Source: Mycolicibacterium duvalii (GTDB lineage: Bacteria; Actinomycetota; Actinomycetes; Mycobacteriales; Mycobacteriaceae). Taken from it: DNA of 64,000 nt. How positions within the stretch are numbered: the stretch's first letter is position 1; every line of letters begins with the position of its first letter. The notes below the pieces were generated by a model. The model was not told where the DNA came from. It saw only the letters and a list, made by a program, of their open reading frames with translations, and did no database searches. The stretch covers positions 806,001 to 870,000 of the forward strand of contig NZ_AP022563.1 in assembly GCF_010726645.1 (NCBI RefSeq), given 5' to 3'. Shown here in pieces: positions 53,664 through 62,456 of this stretch. The translations under genes were made by a program, and so were the position numbers.

Positions 53664-54733
53664 CAGTCAAGGTTTTTCAGGTCGCGACCGGCAATGTCGG
53701 CACCGAGATGATCAAGCGGATCGCCAGCCATCCGGATCTCGAGCTGATCGGTGTGCACTGTTACTCGCCGGAGAAGGTGGGTAAGGATGCCGGTGAACTC
53801 GCCGGCCTGGCGCCGAACGGCGTGACCGCCACCGGCACGGTCGAGGAGATCATCTCCGCCAAGCCTGATGTCGTGACGTTCCATGGAGTGTTCCCTGACG
53901 AGGACCTGTATGTGCAGGTTCTCGAGGCCGGTATCGACATCGTCACCACCGCCGACTGGATCACCGGCTGGCACCGCGACCGCAACCATCCGCATCACTC
54001 CGGTAAGCCTGTGACCCAACTGCTGCAGGAGGCATGCGAGAAGGGCGGGTCGACGTTCTACGGCACCGGGATGAATCCGGGGCTGAACCAGATTCTCGGC
54101 GTGGCGTGCTCGGCCGATGTGGCCGAGATCGAGAACGTGACCACGATCGAATCCGTCGACGTGTCCTGCCACCACTCCAAGGACACCTGGATCGAGGTGG
54201 GCTACGGCCAGCCGGTCGACGACCCGGAGATCCCGGGCAAGTTGGAGAAGTACACCCGGGTCTTCGCCGACAGCGTGCTTTTGATGGCCGACTGCTTCGG
54301 ACTCGAGCTCGATGAGGTGACGTTCTCCTACGAGCTCGGCGCATGCACCAAGGACGTCGACCTCGGCTGGTATCAGCTGCCCAAGGGATCCCTCGGCGGG
54401 AACTACATCAAGTACCAAGGGATGATCGACGGAATCCCGCGCGTGGAGACGCATCTGGAGTGGCAGATGACGCCGTACACCGATCCTGCCTGGGACATCA
54501 AGGGTTGCTATATTACTCACATCAAGGGTGATCCGAACATCTACAACAAGCACATGATCTTCCCGAAACCCGGCGTCGATCTGTCCGACCCGAGCGCGTT
54601 CGCGTCGATCGGGATGACGGTCACCGGCCTGCCGGCGCTCAACGCGATCAAGTCGGTGATTGCGGCACCCCCGGGGATCATCACCAGCGCGGATCTACCG
54701 CTGCGAGGATTCGCCGGACGCTTCAAGCTGTAG
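53660..54733 (+). CDS. NAD(P)-binding dihydrodipicolinate reductase-like dehydrogenase
   Basis: 357 residues; ATGA overlap with the oxygenase. N-terminal Rossmann fold (KVFQVATGNVGTEMIKRIAS, ELIGVHCYSPEKVGKDAGEL), then a DapB-like C-terminal domain (GTGMNPGLNQILGVACSADV). In mycobacteria this family often neighbours Rieske oxygenases and cholesterol or bile-acid genes; the substrate is unknown and it is not a true lysine-pathway DapB. Translation coupling implies sequential action with the oxygenase. Confidence 0.85.
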   Translation: MTVKVFQVATGNVGTEMIKRIASHPDLELIGVHCYSPEKVGKDAGELAGLAPNGVTATGTVEEIISAKPDVVTFHGVFPDEDLYVQVLEAGIDIVTTADWITGWHRDRNHPHHSGKPVTQLLQEACEKGGSTFYGTGMNPGLNQILGVACSADVAEIENVTTIESVDVSCHHSKDTWIEVGYGQPVDDPEIPGKLEKYTRVFADSVLLMADCFGLELDEVTFSYELGACTKDVDLGWYQLPKGSLGGNYIKYQGMIDGIPRVETHLEWQMTPYTDPAWDIKGCYITHIKGDPNIYNKHMIFPKPGVDLSDPSAFASIGMTVTGLPALNAIKSVIAAPPGIITSADLPLRGFAGRFKL

Positions 54734-55661
54734 AACGGGAGTCTGCGCGACTGGCTCGCTTCTCACCGGAGTCGGCGCGCGCCTTGCCTCGTGGCTTGGA
54801 TTCCGATGAGGTGGCAGGGTCCCGCTGGACGGTCGGCGAAACATTGCCGGTAGTTTCTTCGTATCGGTGGTCAGCACCGACGATGTCTTCTTCTGTGATG
54901 TCTTCTTCGACGATGCTTTCCCGTTCGGTCTCGCCTTCCGGTTCAGTGGTGTCGTCCGATCGGCTGGGACGCGCCAGACCTGAGACGTCCGACGTCGTCT
55001 TCTCGAAGCGCACCCGCGACTCGGTGTCCGACGTCTCGGTGTCCGGCTGGACCAGCGGTCGGTGCGGCAGCGGTACCTGGGGACGCTGCCATCCCAACGG
55101 TGCGTCGGCCGGCCCTCGCCTGGGCAGTGAGATGATCGGCGGTAGCCCCGGGATGTGGAGATAGAGGTTGTCCACCGCGACGTAGAGCGCGCCGAGATAG
55201 ATGTCATAGGCGAACTCCGCAAAGTTCGTCAGTACGCCTTCGCCGCGCCGGATGTCGGTTCCGTTGAATATTGCACTCGCAATGATGGTTTCGCCGAAGT
55301 TGTATCCGATATACAGCTGCTTGCCGAGATAGCCGAGCTCATTGGCGAATTCGTTGAAATCCGCGCGTGCTGCGGTTCGGGAAGCGATGTATGACTCGTC
55401 GATCTGGTCTGGCGTGGCGATTTGCTGTTGTTCGGTCTTCAGCGCCGGTACGTCGCCGGTGGCGGGCGGTGGCGACGACGCCATGTTCGGCAGCCACGGC
55501 CACCCGACCAGCGTCCGCGAGGATGCTGTGAGATCGATCGACACCGGTGTCACTCCGCCGCCGGTGTGCGATACCGGCTGCTCAGATGGTGGCGACACGG
55601 CAGTCGCTCCGGCCAATGCGACCACAGCGACCGCGGCTGCGCTACTTCTGCCAAACCCCAT
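54723..55661 (-). CDS. exported hypothetical protein with acidic/basic tail
   Basis: The frame extends to 55697, but the ATG at 55661 has GGAG 6 nt upstream, giving 312 residues. Signal-like N-terminus (SSAAAVAVVALAGATAVSPP). The central region (NEFANELGYLGKQLYIGYNF, EFAYDIYLGALYVAVDNLYL) looks folded and possibly membrane-associated; the last third is a disordered tail alternating acidic and Lys/Arg-rich segments (REESIVEEDITEEDI-like, then KPRGKARADSGEKRASRADS). Unknown function. It overlaps the dehydrogenase gene end by 11 nt. Confidence 0.7.
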   Translation of the reverse strand: MGFGRSSAAAVAVVALAGATAVSPPSEQPVSHTGGGVTPVSIDLTASSRTLVGWPWLPNMASSPPPATGDVPALKTEQQQIATPDQIDESYIASRTAARADFNEFANELGYLGKQLYIGYNFGETIIASAIFNGTDIRRGEGVLTNFAEFAYDIYLGALYVAVDNLYLHIPGLPPIISLPRRGPADAPLGWQRPQVPLPHRPLVQPDTETSDTESRVRFEKTTSDVSGLARPSRSDDTTEPEGETERESIVEEDITEEDIVGADHRYEETTGNVSPTVQRDPATSSESKPRGKARADSGEKRASRADSRSTA

Positions 55662-55854
55662 GACCATCTCCAATCGGATTCGTTGGATGGTCGGCAACCT
55701 AACACGAGAATCACCGGAGGGTAGCGATTCAATATTTGCTGCCGCGTCAGACTTGTGTCGACAGCAGCGCCGTGCGTGCGGCAGTCGAGACTATCGCGCC
55801 ACGCCTCAACACGGACCTTTCCGTCACCATCGTTTAACTCGTTGCGCTGCAGTG

Positions 55855-57702
55855 TCAGAAGGGTGGTGGGTCGGCGCCTGTTTCGGGCGGCGGTTGTTCC
55901 TGTTGCAGTTTCTTTTCTCGGGCGCGTTGTTCGCGGGCGCGTCGCAGTTCTTGGGCGCGTTGTTGTTGTTGGGCGCGTTGTTCGGCGTTGTGGGCGCGTT
56001 CGGCTTTGTTGCGTGCGGCGGTGTCGGCGGCGCGGGGGCGTCGGCGTCGCGGCATTTTCAGGGTGCCGGCGGCATAGCCCGGCGGGGGTGTCGGTGGTGG
56101 GGGCAGATCGGCGGTGGTGATGGCCGCGCTGGGGAAATACAGGCGGCTGCCGGGTTTGGTGACATAGCGGTGCCCGGTCGGGGCGGTCCAGACCAGGGTG
56201 CCGTCGGGATGTTGTTCGTCGCGCCAGCCGCCCGGGCCGTACCAGAACGTTTTGAGCAGATGATGGCCGCGGCACTTGCAGCTGAGGTTGGAGGCGTGGG
56301 TGGGTCCGAACGGGTAGGGCACGGTGTGGTCGATATCGCAGCGTTCGGCGGGGATGTCACAGCCGGGGAAGCGGCAGAACAGATCGCGCATGCGCACGAA
56401 CTCCGCCAGCGCTGCTGAGGGCCGATACCGCGGCTCGGGCTCGGGGCCGGGCAGGGTCAGCGCGGAGATCTTCGCCCCGCCGCGGATCACCTCGGCCAGC
56501 AGCGCGATCGGCACCGGCCGCCCATCCAGGCCCAGCGCGGCCCCCCGATCCACCAACCCACCCGAACCGGCCGCGCCATCCTCGACGGTGGGCGGCTCGC
56601 ACACCTCGGTCACCGCATCCTCGGCGGTCTGCGGCTCGGGCTCGCGCTCGGCATCCTCGGCGGCTTTCGCGGCGGGCTCCTCCGGCGCGGCAGGGTCCTC
56701 GGCAGCGGAATTACCAGGGGTGGTGGGGCTCTCGGACAACGCAGCGGTTCCCGACCCAGCGGAACCCTCGCACCGGTCGTCGCCCGCCGAATCTGTTGTG
56801 GCAAAGACTTTCTCGGCCTCGGCCTCGGCAGCGGCTTTGGCGGCGGCGGTGTTGTGGGCGGCGGTGGTGTCGTCCTGTTCGATCAGGGCGTGGGCGGCCT
56901 CGATCGCAGCCTGATCGGCGATGATCTTGATCACCGCGTTCGACCGTGATGCCTGCACGGGCACCGGGCAGTCCGGCGAACCGCACCGGCAGTTCAGATG
57001 AAACTCCCCCCGGATGATCGCCCCCATCGCATCCGAGCGCCGCTCCCCGGCAGGACGCGGATCCTCGGCACACAACGCACCGACCATCTCAGCGAGGCGC
57101 TGCTTGAGCAGCCGGCCATCAGAAGCCAACAACTGCCCCCACAACGCCGCGGTCTCGTGGGGATCGTCACTGGCCCCGACATGAATATCGCGGGCCCGCA
57201 TGATCTCCTTGCTGCGCCGCAACCCCTCCGGATCGAACCGCTCGATCACCGCATCGATCGCGGATTTGAGCTTCTGCTCCGAGAGGCGGCCCCAACCCAC
57301 CGCGCACGCCGCCATCCGGTCATCGATCTGGGCCAGCGCCGCCGGATCCTCCACCAACTGGGTCCGCCAACTGATCTCCGAGACCACCCGCGCCCCGACC
57401 ACCCCGTCGGTGAACAACGCCGCGACCTTGGGCAGCCGGTAGCGCAACGCCACCGCGATGTGCATCTGGCCCGAGGCCTTGCGCTGCCCGATGTTCAGCG
57501 CCGCGCCGACCTGCGCGGCCGTCGCGGCCCACGGATCAAAGACCCACCCACCGCGCTCATCATCCTCATCGACATGGCGGTGCACCAACTCCGCGATCGC
57601 CGCCGACCGGCGCGCACAAATCCGCGCCTCCTCACGCGCACTGCGCTCGATCCAGCCCACGATCGCCTCATCAGAGGCATCGGCAAACAATGAATCGAAC
57701 AC
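55855..57702 (-). CDS. 13E12-repeat family protein (DUF222 + HNH nuclease)
   Basis: The frame extends to 57858, but that part belongs to the adjacent insertion sequence; GTG 57702 is the start (615 residues, beginning VFDSLFADASDEAIVGWIER). N-terminal DUF222 region, a long Ala/Glu/Pro-rich linker (about 310-400), and an HNH domain near the C-terminus (DLFCRFPGCDIPAERCDIDH, SNLSCKCRGHHLLKT), then a coiled-coil Arg/Gln-rich tail. A LexA-box-like sequence overlaps the start codon (57695-57710), matching the known SOS control of 13E12 proteins in M. tuberculosis. The -10 (CATAAT) is at 57710-57715 on this strand. Confidence 0.88.
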   Translation of the reverse strand: MFDSLFADASDEAIVGWIERSAREEARICARRSAAIAELVHRHVDEDDERGGWVFDPWAATAAQVGAALNIGQRKASGQMHIAVALRYRLPKVAALFTDGVVGARVVSEISWRTQLVEDPAALAQIDDRMAACAVGWGRLSEQKLKSAIDAVIERFDPEGLRRSKEIMRARDIHVGASDDPHETAALWGQLLASDGRLLKQRLAEMVGALCAEDPRPAGERRSDAMGAIIRGEFHLNCRCGSPDCPVPVQASRSNAVIKIIADQAAIEAAHALIEQDDTTAAHNTAAAKAAAEAEAEKVFATTDSAGDDRCEGSAGSGTAALSESPTTPGNSAAEDPAAPEEPAAKAAEDAEREPEPQTAEDAVTEVCEPPTVEDGAAGSGGLVDRGAALGLDGRPVPIALLAEVIRGGAKISALTLPGPEPEPRYRPSAALAEFVRMRDLFCRFPGCDIPAERCDIDHTVPYPFGPTHASNLSCKCRGHHLLKTFWYGPGGWRDEQHPDGTLVWTAPTGHRYVTKPGSRLYFPSAAITTADLPPPPTPPPGYAAGTLKMPRRRRPRAADTAARNKAERAHNAEQRAQQQQRAQELRRAREQRAREKKLQQEQPPPETGADPPPF

Positions 57703-57710
57703 GTGTTCTA
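57695..57710. promoter_or_regulatory. LexA (SOS) box overlapping the 13E12 start
   Basis: TCGAACACGTGTTCTA matches the mycobacterial LexA consensus TCGAAC-N4-GTTCGA with one mismatch (T for G). The box covers the GTG start codon at 57702-57700 and touches the -10 at 57715-57710, so LexA binding would block initiation. In M. tuberculosis, 13E12-family members carry boxes of this type. Confidence 0.75.
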
Positions 57711-57733
57711 TTATGCCAACCCCCACCGACCGC

Positions 57734-59089
57734 GTTGACTCATCAAAAATGCGCGTGAAAGAGGGGGTCGTTGCCTCATCGGGAATGCGCGCATCGACGG
57801 CGCGCCTACCTGATCGCTCAGCAATGATTTCGGTAGGCCCAGGCGATGGGGTTGACATTGGCAGAGCGCAAAGCGCTGACCCAGACAGCGGCGATGCGTT
57901 ACCAGCAGGCCGGTAAGCGACGGAAGTCCCGGATTCTCGACGAGCTGTGCGCCACTACCGGTTGGCACCGTAGCCATGCCCGCAAGGCGCTCAAGGCCGC
58001 GCTGGCGCCCAGGATTGTCACCGAGCGCGCTCCCAGGGCGGTGATATACGGACCCGAGGTCATCGCGGCTCTGACGGTCTGCTGGACGGTGCTGGGAATG
58101 CCCGCCGGCAAACGGCTGGCGCCCATGCTCGCAGAGCTGGTGGCTGTCCTGCGCCACTTCGGAGAACTGGTGATCAGTGAGGAGACCGCGGCTCTGCTGG
58201 TGTCGATGTCGGCGGCCACCATCGATCGCCGCCTCGCCAGTGAGCGAGCCAAATACAAGATCAGAGGACGCGCGGGCACCAAGCCAGGATCGCTGCGGAA
58301 AACCCAGATCCCGGTCCGTACCTGGGCCGAATGGGATGACGTGGTGCCCGGGTTTGTCGAGATCGACACCGTCTTCCACGACGGCGGCAATCGCGGTGGG
58401 GGCCACGCCTTCACGCTGACGGTCACTGACATCGCCACCGGCTGGACCGAGAGCCGCTCAATGCCCGATAGGGCAGCAAAACAGGTCGTGGCCGCACTCA
58501 ATCACATCGCCGCTGCGATGCCGTTCCCGATTCTGGGTGTGGACTCCGACAACGGATCGGAATTCATCAACGAAGACCTGCTGGGCTGGTGCCACGACCG
58601 CCGCATCACCTTTACCCGGTCGCGGCCGGGCAACAAGAACGACGGCTGTCACGTCGAGCAGAAAAACTGGGCGGTAGTCCGCACCGTGGTTGGCTACTAC
58701 CGCTACGACACCGCATCAGAGCTGTTGCTGCTCAACGAGATCTGGCAACTCCAGTCAAAGCTGACCAACTACTTCCACCCCCAACAGAAGCTGATCTCCA
58801 AAGTCCGCACAGGGGCCAAGGTGTCCAGGAAACACGACACGGCTACCACCCCATTCCACCGCGCGGTCGACCACCCGAACACGACCGTAGACCGCATCGT
58901 CGCGCTCACACGGACCTACTCGCTGATCAACCCCGCCGCCACCCAGCGCCAGATCCAGGCCCTCACCGACCGCCTCTTCGCCCTGGCCACCAGCAAAGCC
59001 ACCGACGGCACCCCCGCCCCAGTCACCAAACGCGCACGCTCACGTGAGGCAACAAAGCACCCTTCGCGCGCATCTTGACGTGAGGCAAC
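57734..59089 (+). mobile_element. insertion sequence with paired terminal repeats, about 1356 bp
   Basis: Both ends carry two direct copies of a repeat of about 22 bp beginning GTTGMCTCAYS and ending RTGCGCG: left at 57734 and 57770 (36 bp apart); right, inverted, with ends at 59089 and 59053 (36 bp apart). One DDE-type transposase gene fills the interior. No clear target duplication is visible. The left end falls at the -35 position of the 13E12 promoter. Confidence 0.8.
57846..59078 (+). CDS. DDE/integrase-core transposase
   Basis: 410 residues. N-terminal HTH (TGWHRSHARKALKAALAPRI), then an rve core with Asp (GFVEIDTVFHDGG), Asp in ILGVDSDNGSEFINEDLLGW, and Glu in GCHVEQKNWAVVR. The sequence FTRSRPGNKNDGCHVEQKNW is a signature of a distinct integrase-type IS transposase group found widely in actinobacteria and proteobacteria. 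The frame is intact; the stop lies within the right terminal repeat. Confidence 0.9.
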   Translation: MGLTLAERKALTQTAAMRYQQAGKRRKSRILDELCATTGWHRSHARKALKAALAPRIVTERAPRAVIYGPEVIAALTVCWTVLGMPAGKRLAPMLAELVAVLRHFGELVISEETAALLVSMSAATIDRRLASERAKYKIRGRAGTKPGSLRKTQIPVRTWAEWDDVVPGFVEIDTVFHDGGNRGGGHAFTLTVTDIATGWTESRSMPDRAAKQVVAALNHIAAAMPFPILGVDSDNGSEFINEDLLGWCHDRRITFTRSRPGNKNDGCHVEQKNWAVVRTVVGYYRYDTASELLLLNEIWQLQSKLTNYFHPQQKLISKVRTGAKVSRKHDTATTPFHRAVDHPNTTVDRIVALTRTYSLINPAATQRQIQALTDRLFALATSKATDGTPAPVTKRARSREATKHPSRAS

Positions 59090-59211
59090 TTGCCGACACG
59101 CAGGCGCACCAAAGCGCCGCCGGGCCGGACTACCCCAACAGCTCGGAAATCTGCGCGCCGAAGGCGATCTTGTTACGGGTCTTCATCGACCACTGGGAAT
59201 GACTCAGACGG

Positions 59212-59952
59212 TCAGCCGGCGCCCTTGCCGTTGTCCACACGGTAGACCGCGCCGTGAATGGCCGCGGCGTCATCACTGGCCAGAAATGCGATCGTCTTGG
59301 CCACATCCTCGGTCTGCATGAATCCGCGGGGGGAGGCGATCCGCATGATCAGGTCCCAGTCCGCATCCTCGGGTGCCTGAAACTCGGTGGTCTGCGCGGT
59401 CGGCATGCCGCCGGGACAAATCGCATTGACGCGTAACCGCTCTTTGGTGAACTCGACCGCCAGCGCGCGGGTCAGCCCGACCAGTCCATGCTTGGCCGCG
59501 CAGTACCCCGCTGAATACACCTCACCTTCGACACCGGCGATCGACGAGACGTTGACGATGTTGCCGCCGGTCGCTAGTAGGTGCGGCAGCGCTGCACGAC
59601 ACAGGAAGAAGGGACCCGTCAGGTTCACTGCCAGGTCGGTCTCCCAGTCCGTATCGGACATCGTTGCGGTGTGGCGCATCTGGTGGAAACCGGCGATGTT
59701 GGCCAACACGTCGAGCCGGCCGAAATGCGCAACACAGTCCTCGACGGCCTGAGCACAGGCCAGCGGCGAGGTGATGTCCACCGAAGCGAACGTCGCGTCG
59801 GGGACACCGGAGAACACTTCCGCCATGCGCGAAGCGTCCCGAGCGATGCCGAAAACCTTGGCGCCCCGTTCGGCGAACAATGTTGCCGTCGCCGCGCCCA
59901 GACCCGCCGACGCACCTGTGACCAACGCGACCTTGCCGCTGAGCTGTCCCAT
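59212..59952 (-). CDS. short-chain dehydrogenase/reductase
   Basis: 246 residues. Classical SDR: cofactor motif VTGASAGLGAATATLF, NIAG, catalytic Ser (NIVNVSSIAGVEG), Tyr-Lys (YSAGYCAAKHGL), and PG motif (AICPGGMPTAQT). The small residue after the glycine motif gives no clear preference between NAD and NADP. It follows the dipeptide transporter operon by 12 nt on the same strand and may be cotranscribed. Confidence 0.9.
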   Translation of the reverse strand: MGQLSGKVALVTGASAGLGAATATLFAERGAKVFGIARDASRMAEVFSGVPDATFASVDITSPLACAQAVEDCVAHFGRLDVLANIAGFHQMRHTATMSDTDWETDLAVNLTGPFFLCRAALPHLLATGGNIVNVSSIAGVEGEVYSAGYCAAKHGLVGLTRALAVEFTKERLRVNAICPGGMPTAQTTEFQAPEDADWDLIMRIASPRGFMQTEDVAKTIAFLASDDAAAIHGAVYRVDNGKGAG

Positions 59953-59964
59953 CCCATGACCCTC

Positions 59965-61575
59965 TCACGCCCGTGGGCGCACCGGGGGCACCGCAGCCAA
60001 CAGTGTCCGGGTGTACTCCTGTTCCGGAGCGGAGAACACATCATCGGCCGGACCCTTCTCGACGACCGCGCCGTGGCGCATCACCAGGATGTCGTGGCTG
60101 AGCTGTCGGATCACCGCAAGGTCATGTCCGATCAGCAGATAGGTGAGCCCGAGTTCGCGCTGCAGTCGCGCGAGCAGGTCCAACACCCTGGCTTGCACAG
60201 ACACGTCCAGCGATGCGGTCGCCTCGTCGAGGATCAACAGATCCGGTTCGGCCGCCAGGGCACGGGCGATGCTCACCCGCTGACGCTGTCCGCCCGAAAG
60301 CTCGTGCGGGTAGCGCTGTGCGAATGACGCGGGCAAGCCGACCAGCTCGAACAGTTCGGCCACGCGTTCTTCCCGGGTCTTCTTGCTGTCGGCCAGTCGA
60401 TGCACCACCAGTGGCTCGGCGACCGAGATCCCGACCCGAGACCGGGGATTCAACGAGGAGAACGGGTCCTGCAGCACCAGCCCGATGCGTCGCCGAAGTG
60501 ATTTCGCTGCCCGGCCTTTCGCGCCCAAGACGTCGACGTCACCGAGGGTGGCCACCCCGCGGTCGGGCTTCACCAGTCCGGTCAGGCATGCGGCGATCGT
60601 CGACTTTCCCGAGCCGGACTCGCCGACGAGCCCCATCGTGGTCGCGCGGCGAATCGTGAACGACACGTCTCTGACCGCGTGCACCTGCGACCGTCCCACC
60701 GGTGTGGGCACCGAGAACTTCACGTCGAGTCCGGCAACCTCCAGGAGGGGCTCCGCCGAGGGGTCGGTTACGGGCGCGGAAGTGTCGAGCACGGGGCGGG
60801 CATCCAGGAGGTCGCGGGTGTACTGCTCTCGCGGGTGGTCGAACACGGCGTCGATGGGGGCCTGTTCCACCGGGAGCCCGTCACGCAGCACAGTCACATC
60901 GTCGGCCACCTGCCCGATCACCCCGAGGTCATGGCTGATCCACACCACCGCCGTTCCGAAGTCGCGCTGCAATCGGCGCACCAGTTCGACGATCTGGGCC
61001 TGGGTGGTGACATCCAGTGCCGTGGTGGGCTCGTCGGCCACCAGAAGCTCGGGGTCACACGCCAATGCGATCGCGATCATCACCCGCTGCCGTTGACCGC
61101 CGGACAGTTGGTGCGGATAGGCATGTAACCGCGTCTGCGGGTCGGGCAGCCCGACCGCCTCGAGCAGTTCGGCGGCCCGCGTAGTCGCAGCGCGCCGGGT
61201 CAGGTTGCGGTGTGTCTGCAGCGATTCGGTGATCTGCCGCTCGAGTGTGAGGAGCGGGTTCAACGACGTGCCAGGATCCTGGAAGACGAACCCGATCCGG
61301 GCGCCGTGCACGCTGCGCAGCAGTCGCGGACTGGCACCGACCAATTCGGTCGGCACGTCGCCGGCGAGCACGCTGCTTCCCGAGACTTTCGCTCCCGGGG
61401 CGTCGAGCAGGCCCGTGGCGGCCAGCACCGTCATGGTTTTTCCGGATCCGGATTCCCCGACGATGCCGACGGTGTGTTCGCGGAACACCTCGAATGACAC
61501 GCCGTCGACGATGGTGCGCGACCCGATGCGGACGCCGAGGTCAGCGACGCTGAGGACAGGGGAGCGGGGTGTCAT
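59965..61575 (-). CDS. fused dipeptide/oligopeptide ABC ATPase (DppD-DppF type)
   Basis: 536 residues with two complete ABC domains. NBD1: GESGSGKTM, LSGGQRQRVMIA, VADEPTTALD. NBD2: GESGSGKST, LSGGQRQRVSIA, ILDEATASLD. Each has the oligopeptide-type C-terminal extension. In most bacteria DppD and DppF are separate; the fusion is common in actinobacteria. It overlaps the permease gene by 4 nt and powers the transporter encoded by the upstream genes. Confidence 0.95.
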   Translation of the reverse strand: MTPRSPVLSVADLGVRIGSRTIVDGVSFEVFREHTVGIVGESGSGKTMTVLAATGLLDAPGAKVSGSSVLAGDVPTELVGASPRLLRSVHGARIGFVFQDPGTSLNPLLTLERQITESLQTHRNLTRRAATTRAAELLEAVGLPDPQTRLHAYPHQLSGGQRQRVMIAIALACDPELLVADEPTTALDVTTQAQIVELVRRLQRDFGTAVVWISHDLGVIGQVADDVTVLRDGLPVEQAPIDAVFDHPREQYTRDLLDARPVLDTSAPVTDPSAEPLLEVAGLDVKFSVPTPVGRSQVHAVRDVSFTIRRATTMGLVGESGSGKSTIAACLTGLVKPDRGVATLGDVDVLGAKGRAAKSLRRRIGLVLQDPFSSLNPRSRVGISVAEPLVVHRLADSKKTREERVAELFELVGLPASFAQRYPHELSGGQRQRVSIARALAAEPDLLILDEATASLDVSVQARVLDLLARLQRELGLTYLLIGHDLAVIRQLSHDILVMRHGAVVEKGPADDVFSAPEQEYTRTLLAAVPPVRPRA

Positions 61576-62456
61576 CGTTCCTGCCTGCGGGCTTCGACGG
61601 TGGTGCGCTGTTTCGGGTCCAGCACGTCACGTAACCCATCACCGAACATGTTGAACGCCAGCACGATCAGAAAAATCGCTGCGCCCGGGAAAACGGCCAT
61701 CCACCAGGCCATCGTCACGAAACCCTGGGAGTCGAAGATCATCCGGCCCAGCGACGGCTCCGGCGGCTGAATTCCCAGGCCCAGGAACGACAGTGCGGCC
61801 TCGCTGAGAATCGCGAACGCCAGCGACAGCGAGGTCTGCACGATCAACGGGCCAGAGATGTTCGGCAGCACATGGCGGCGCAGAATGTAGAGGTCGCCGC
61901 TGCCCATTGCCCGCGACGCCGACACGTACGGTTCGGTGCGCACCCCCAAGGTGCTGGCCCGGGCCACCCGCGCGAAGATCGGGGTGTAAACGATCCCTAT
62001 CGCCAGGATCGTCGTCGTCGCACCGGGTCCCAGGATCGCGATCACGGCCAGTGCCAGCAGCAGCACCGGAAATGCGAACATCACGTCAACCACCCGCATC
62101 AGGACGGTGTCCAGCCAGCCGCCCCGGTACCCGGCCACCACCCCAATGGTCACGCCGACGACCACGGCGAACACGACGCTGACCACCGCGATCCGCATGG
62201 AGGCCTGGACGGCGACCAGCACCCGGGACAGGATGTCCCGGCCGAGCTCGTCGGTGCCGAACCAGTGCGAACCGCTGGGCGACTGCAGCGCGTTGGGCAC
62301 GTCGACGTCGTTGATCCCGTAGGGCGCGAGCCAACTCGCGCTGACCGCCACCACCGCCACCACGACCAGCACCGCCGCGCTGACCGCCGTCACCGGGTTG
62401 CGCAGCAGCAACCGCCACGACGAAATCCGAGTGTGCTCCGCGTTATTCGTCGTCAT
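61572..62456 (-). CDS. peptide ABC transporter permease (DppC-like)
   Basis: ATG 62456 overlaps the DppB stop (ATGA); 294 residues. N-terminal helix and the DppC signature HWFGTDELGRDILSRVLVAV, then the coupling EAA loop (YVSASRAMGSGDLYILRRHV) and AALSFLGLGIQPPEPSLGRM. It forms the second membrane subunit of the transporter. Confidence 0.94.
   Translation of the reverse strand: MTTNNAEHTRISSWRLLLRNPVTAVSAAVLVVVAVVAVSASWLAPYGINDVDVPNALQSPSGSHWFGTDELGRDILSRVLVAVQASMRIAVVSVVFAVVVGVTIGVVAGYRGGWLDTVLMRVVDVMFAFPVLLLALAVIAILGPGATTTILAIGIVYTPIFARVARASTLGVRTEPYVSASRAMGSGDLYILRRHVLPNISGPLIVQTSLSLAFAILSEAALSFLGLGIQPPEPSLGRMIFDSQGFVTMAWWMAVFPGAAIFLIVLAFNMFGDGLRDVLDPKQRTTVEARRQER

Noticed and set aside
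57703..57858. 52-codon N-terminal extension of the 13E12 gene
   Set aside because: It runs across the promoter, the LexA box and the end of the insertion sequence; the leaderless GTG at 57702 is better.
59110..59190. 18-codon minus-strand frame (MKTRNKIAFGAQISELLG) after the SDR gene
   Set aside because: Too short, no ribosome binding site; could be a gene remnant but cannot be supported.
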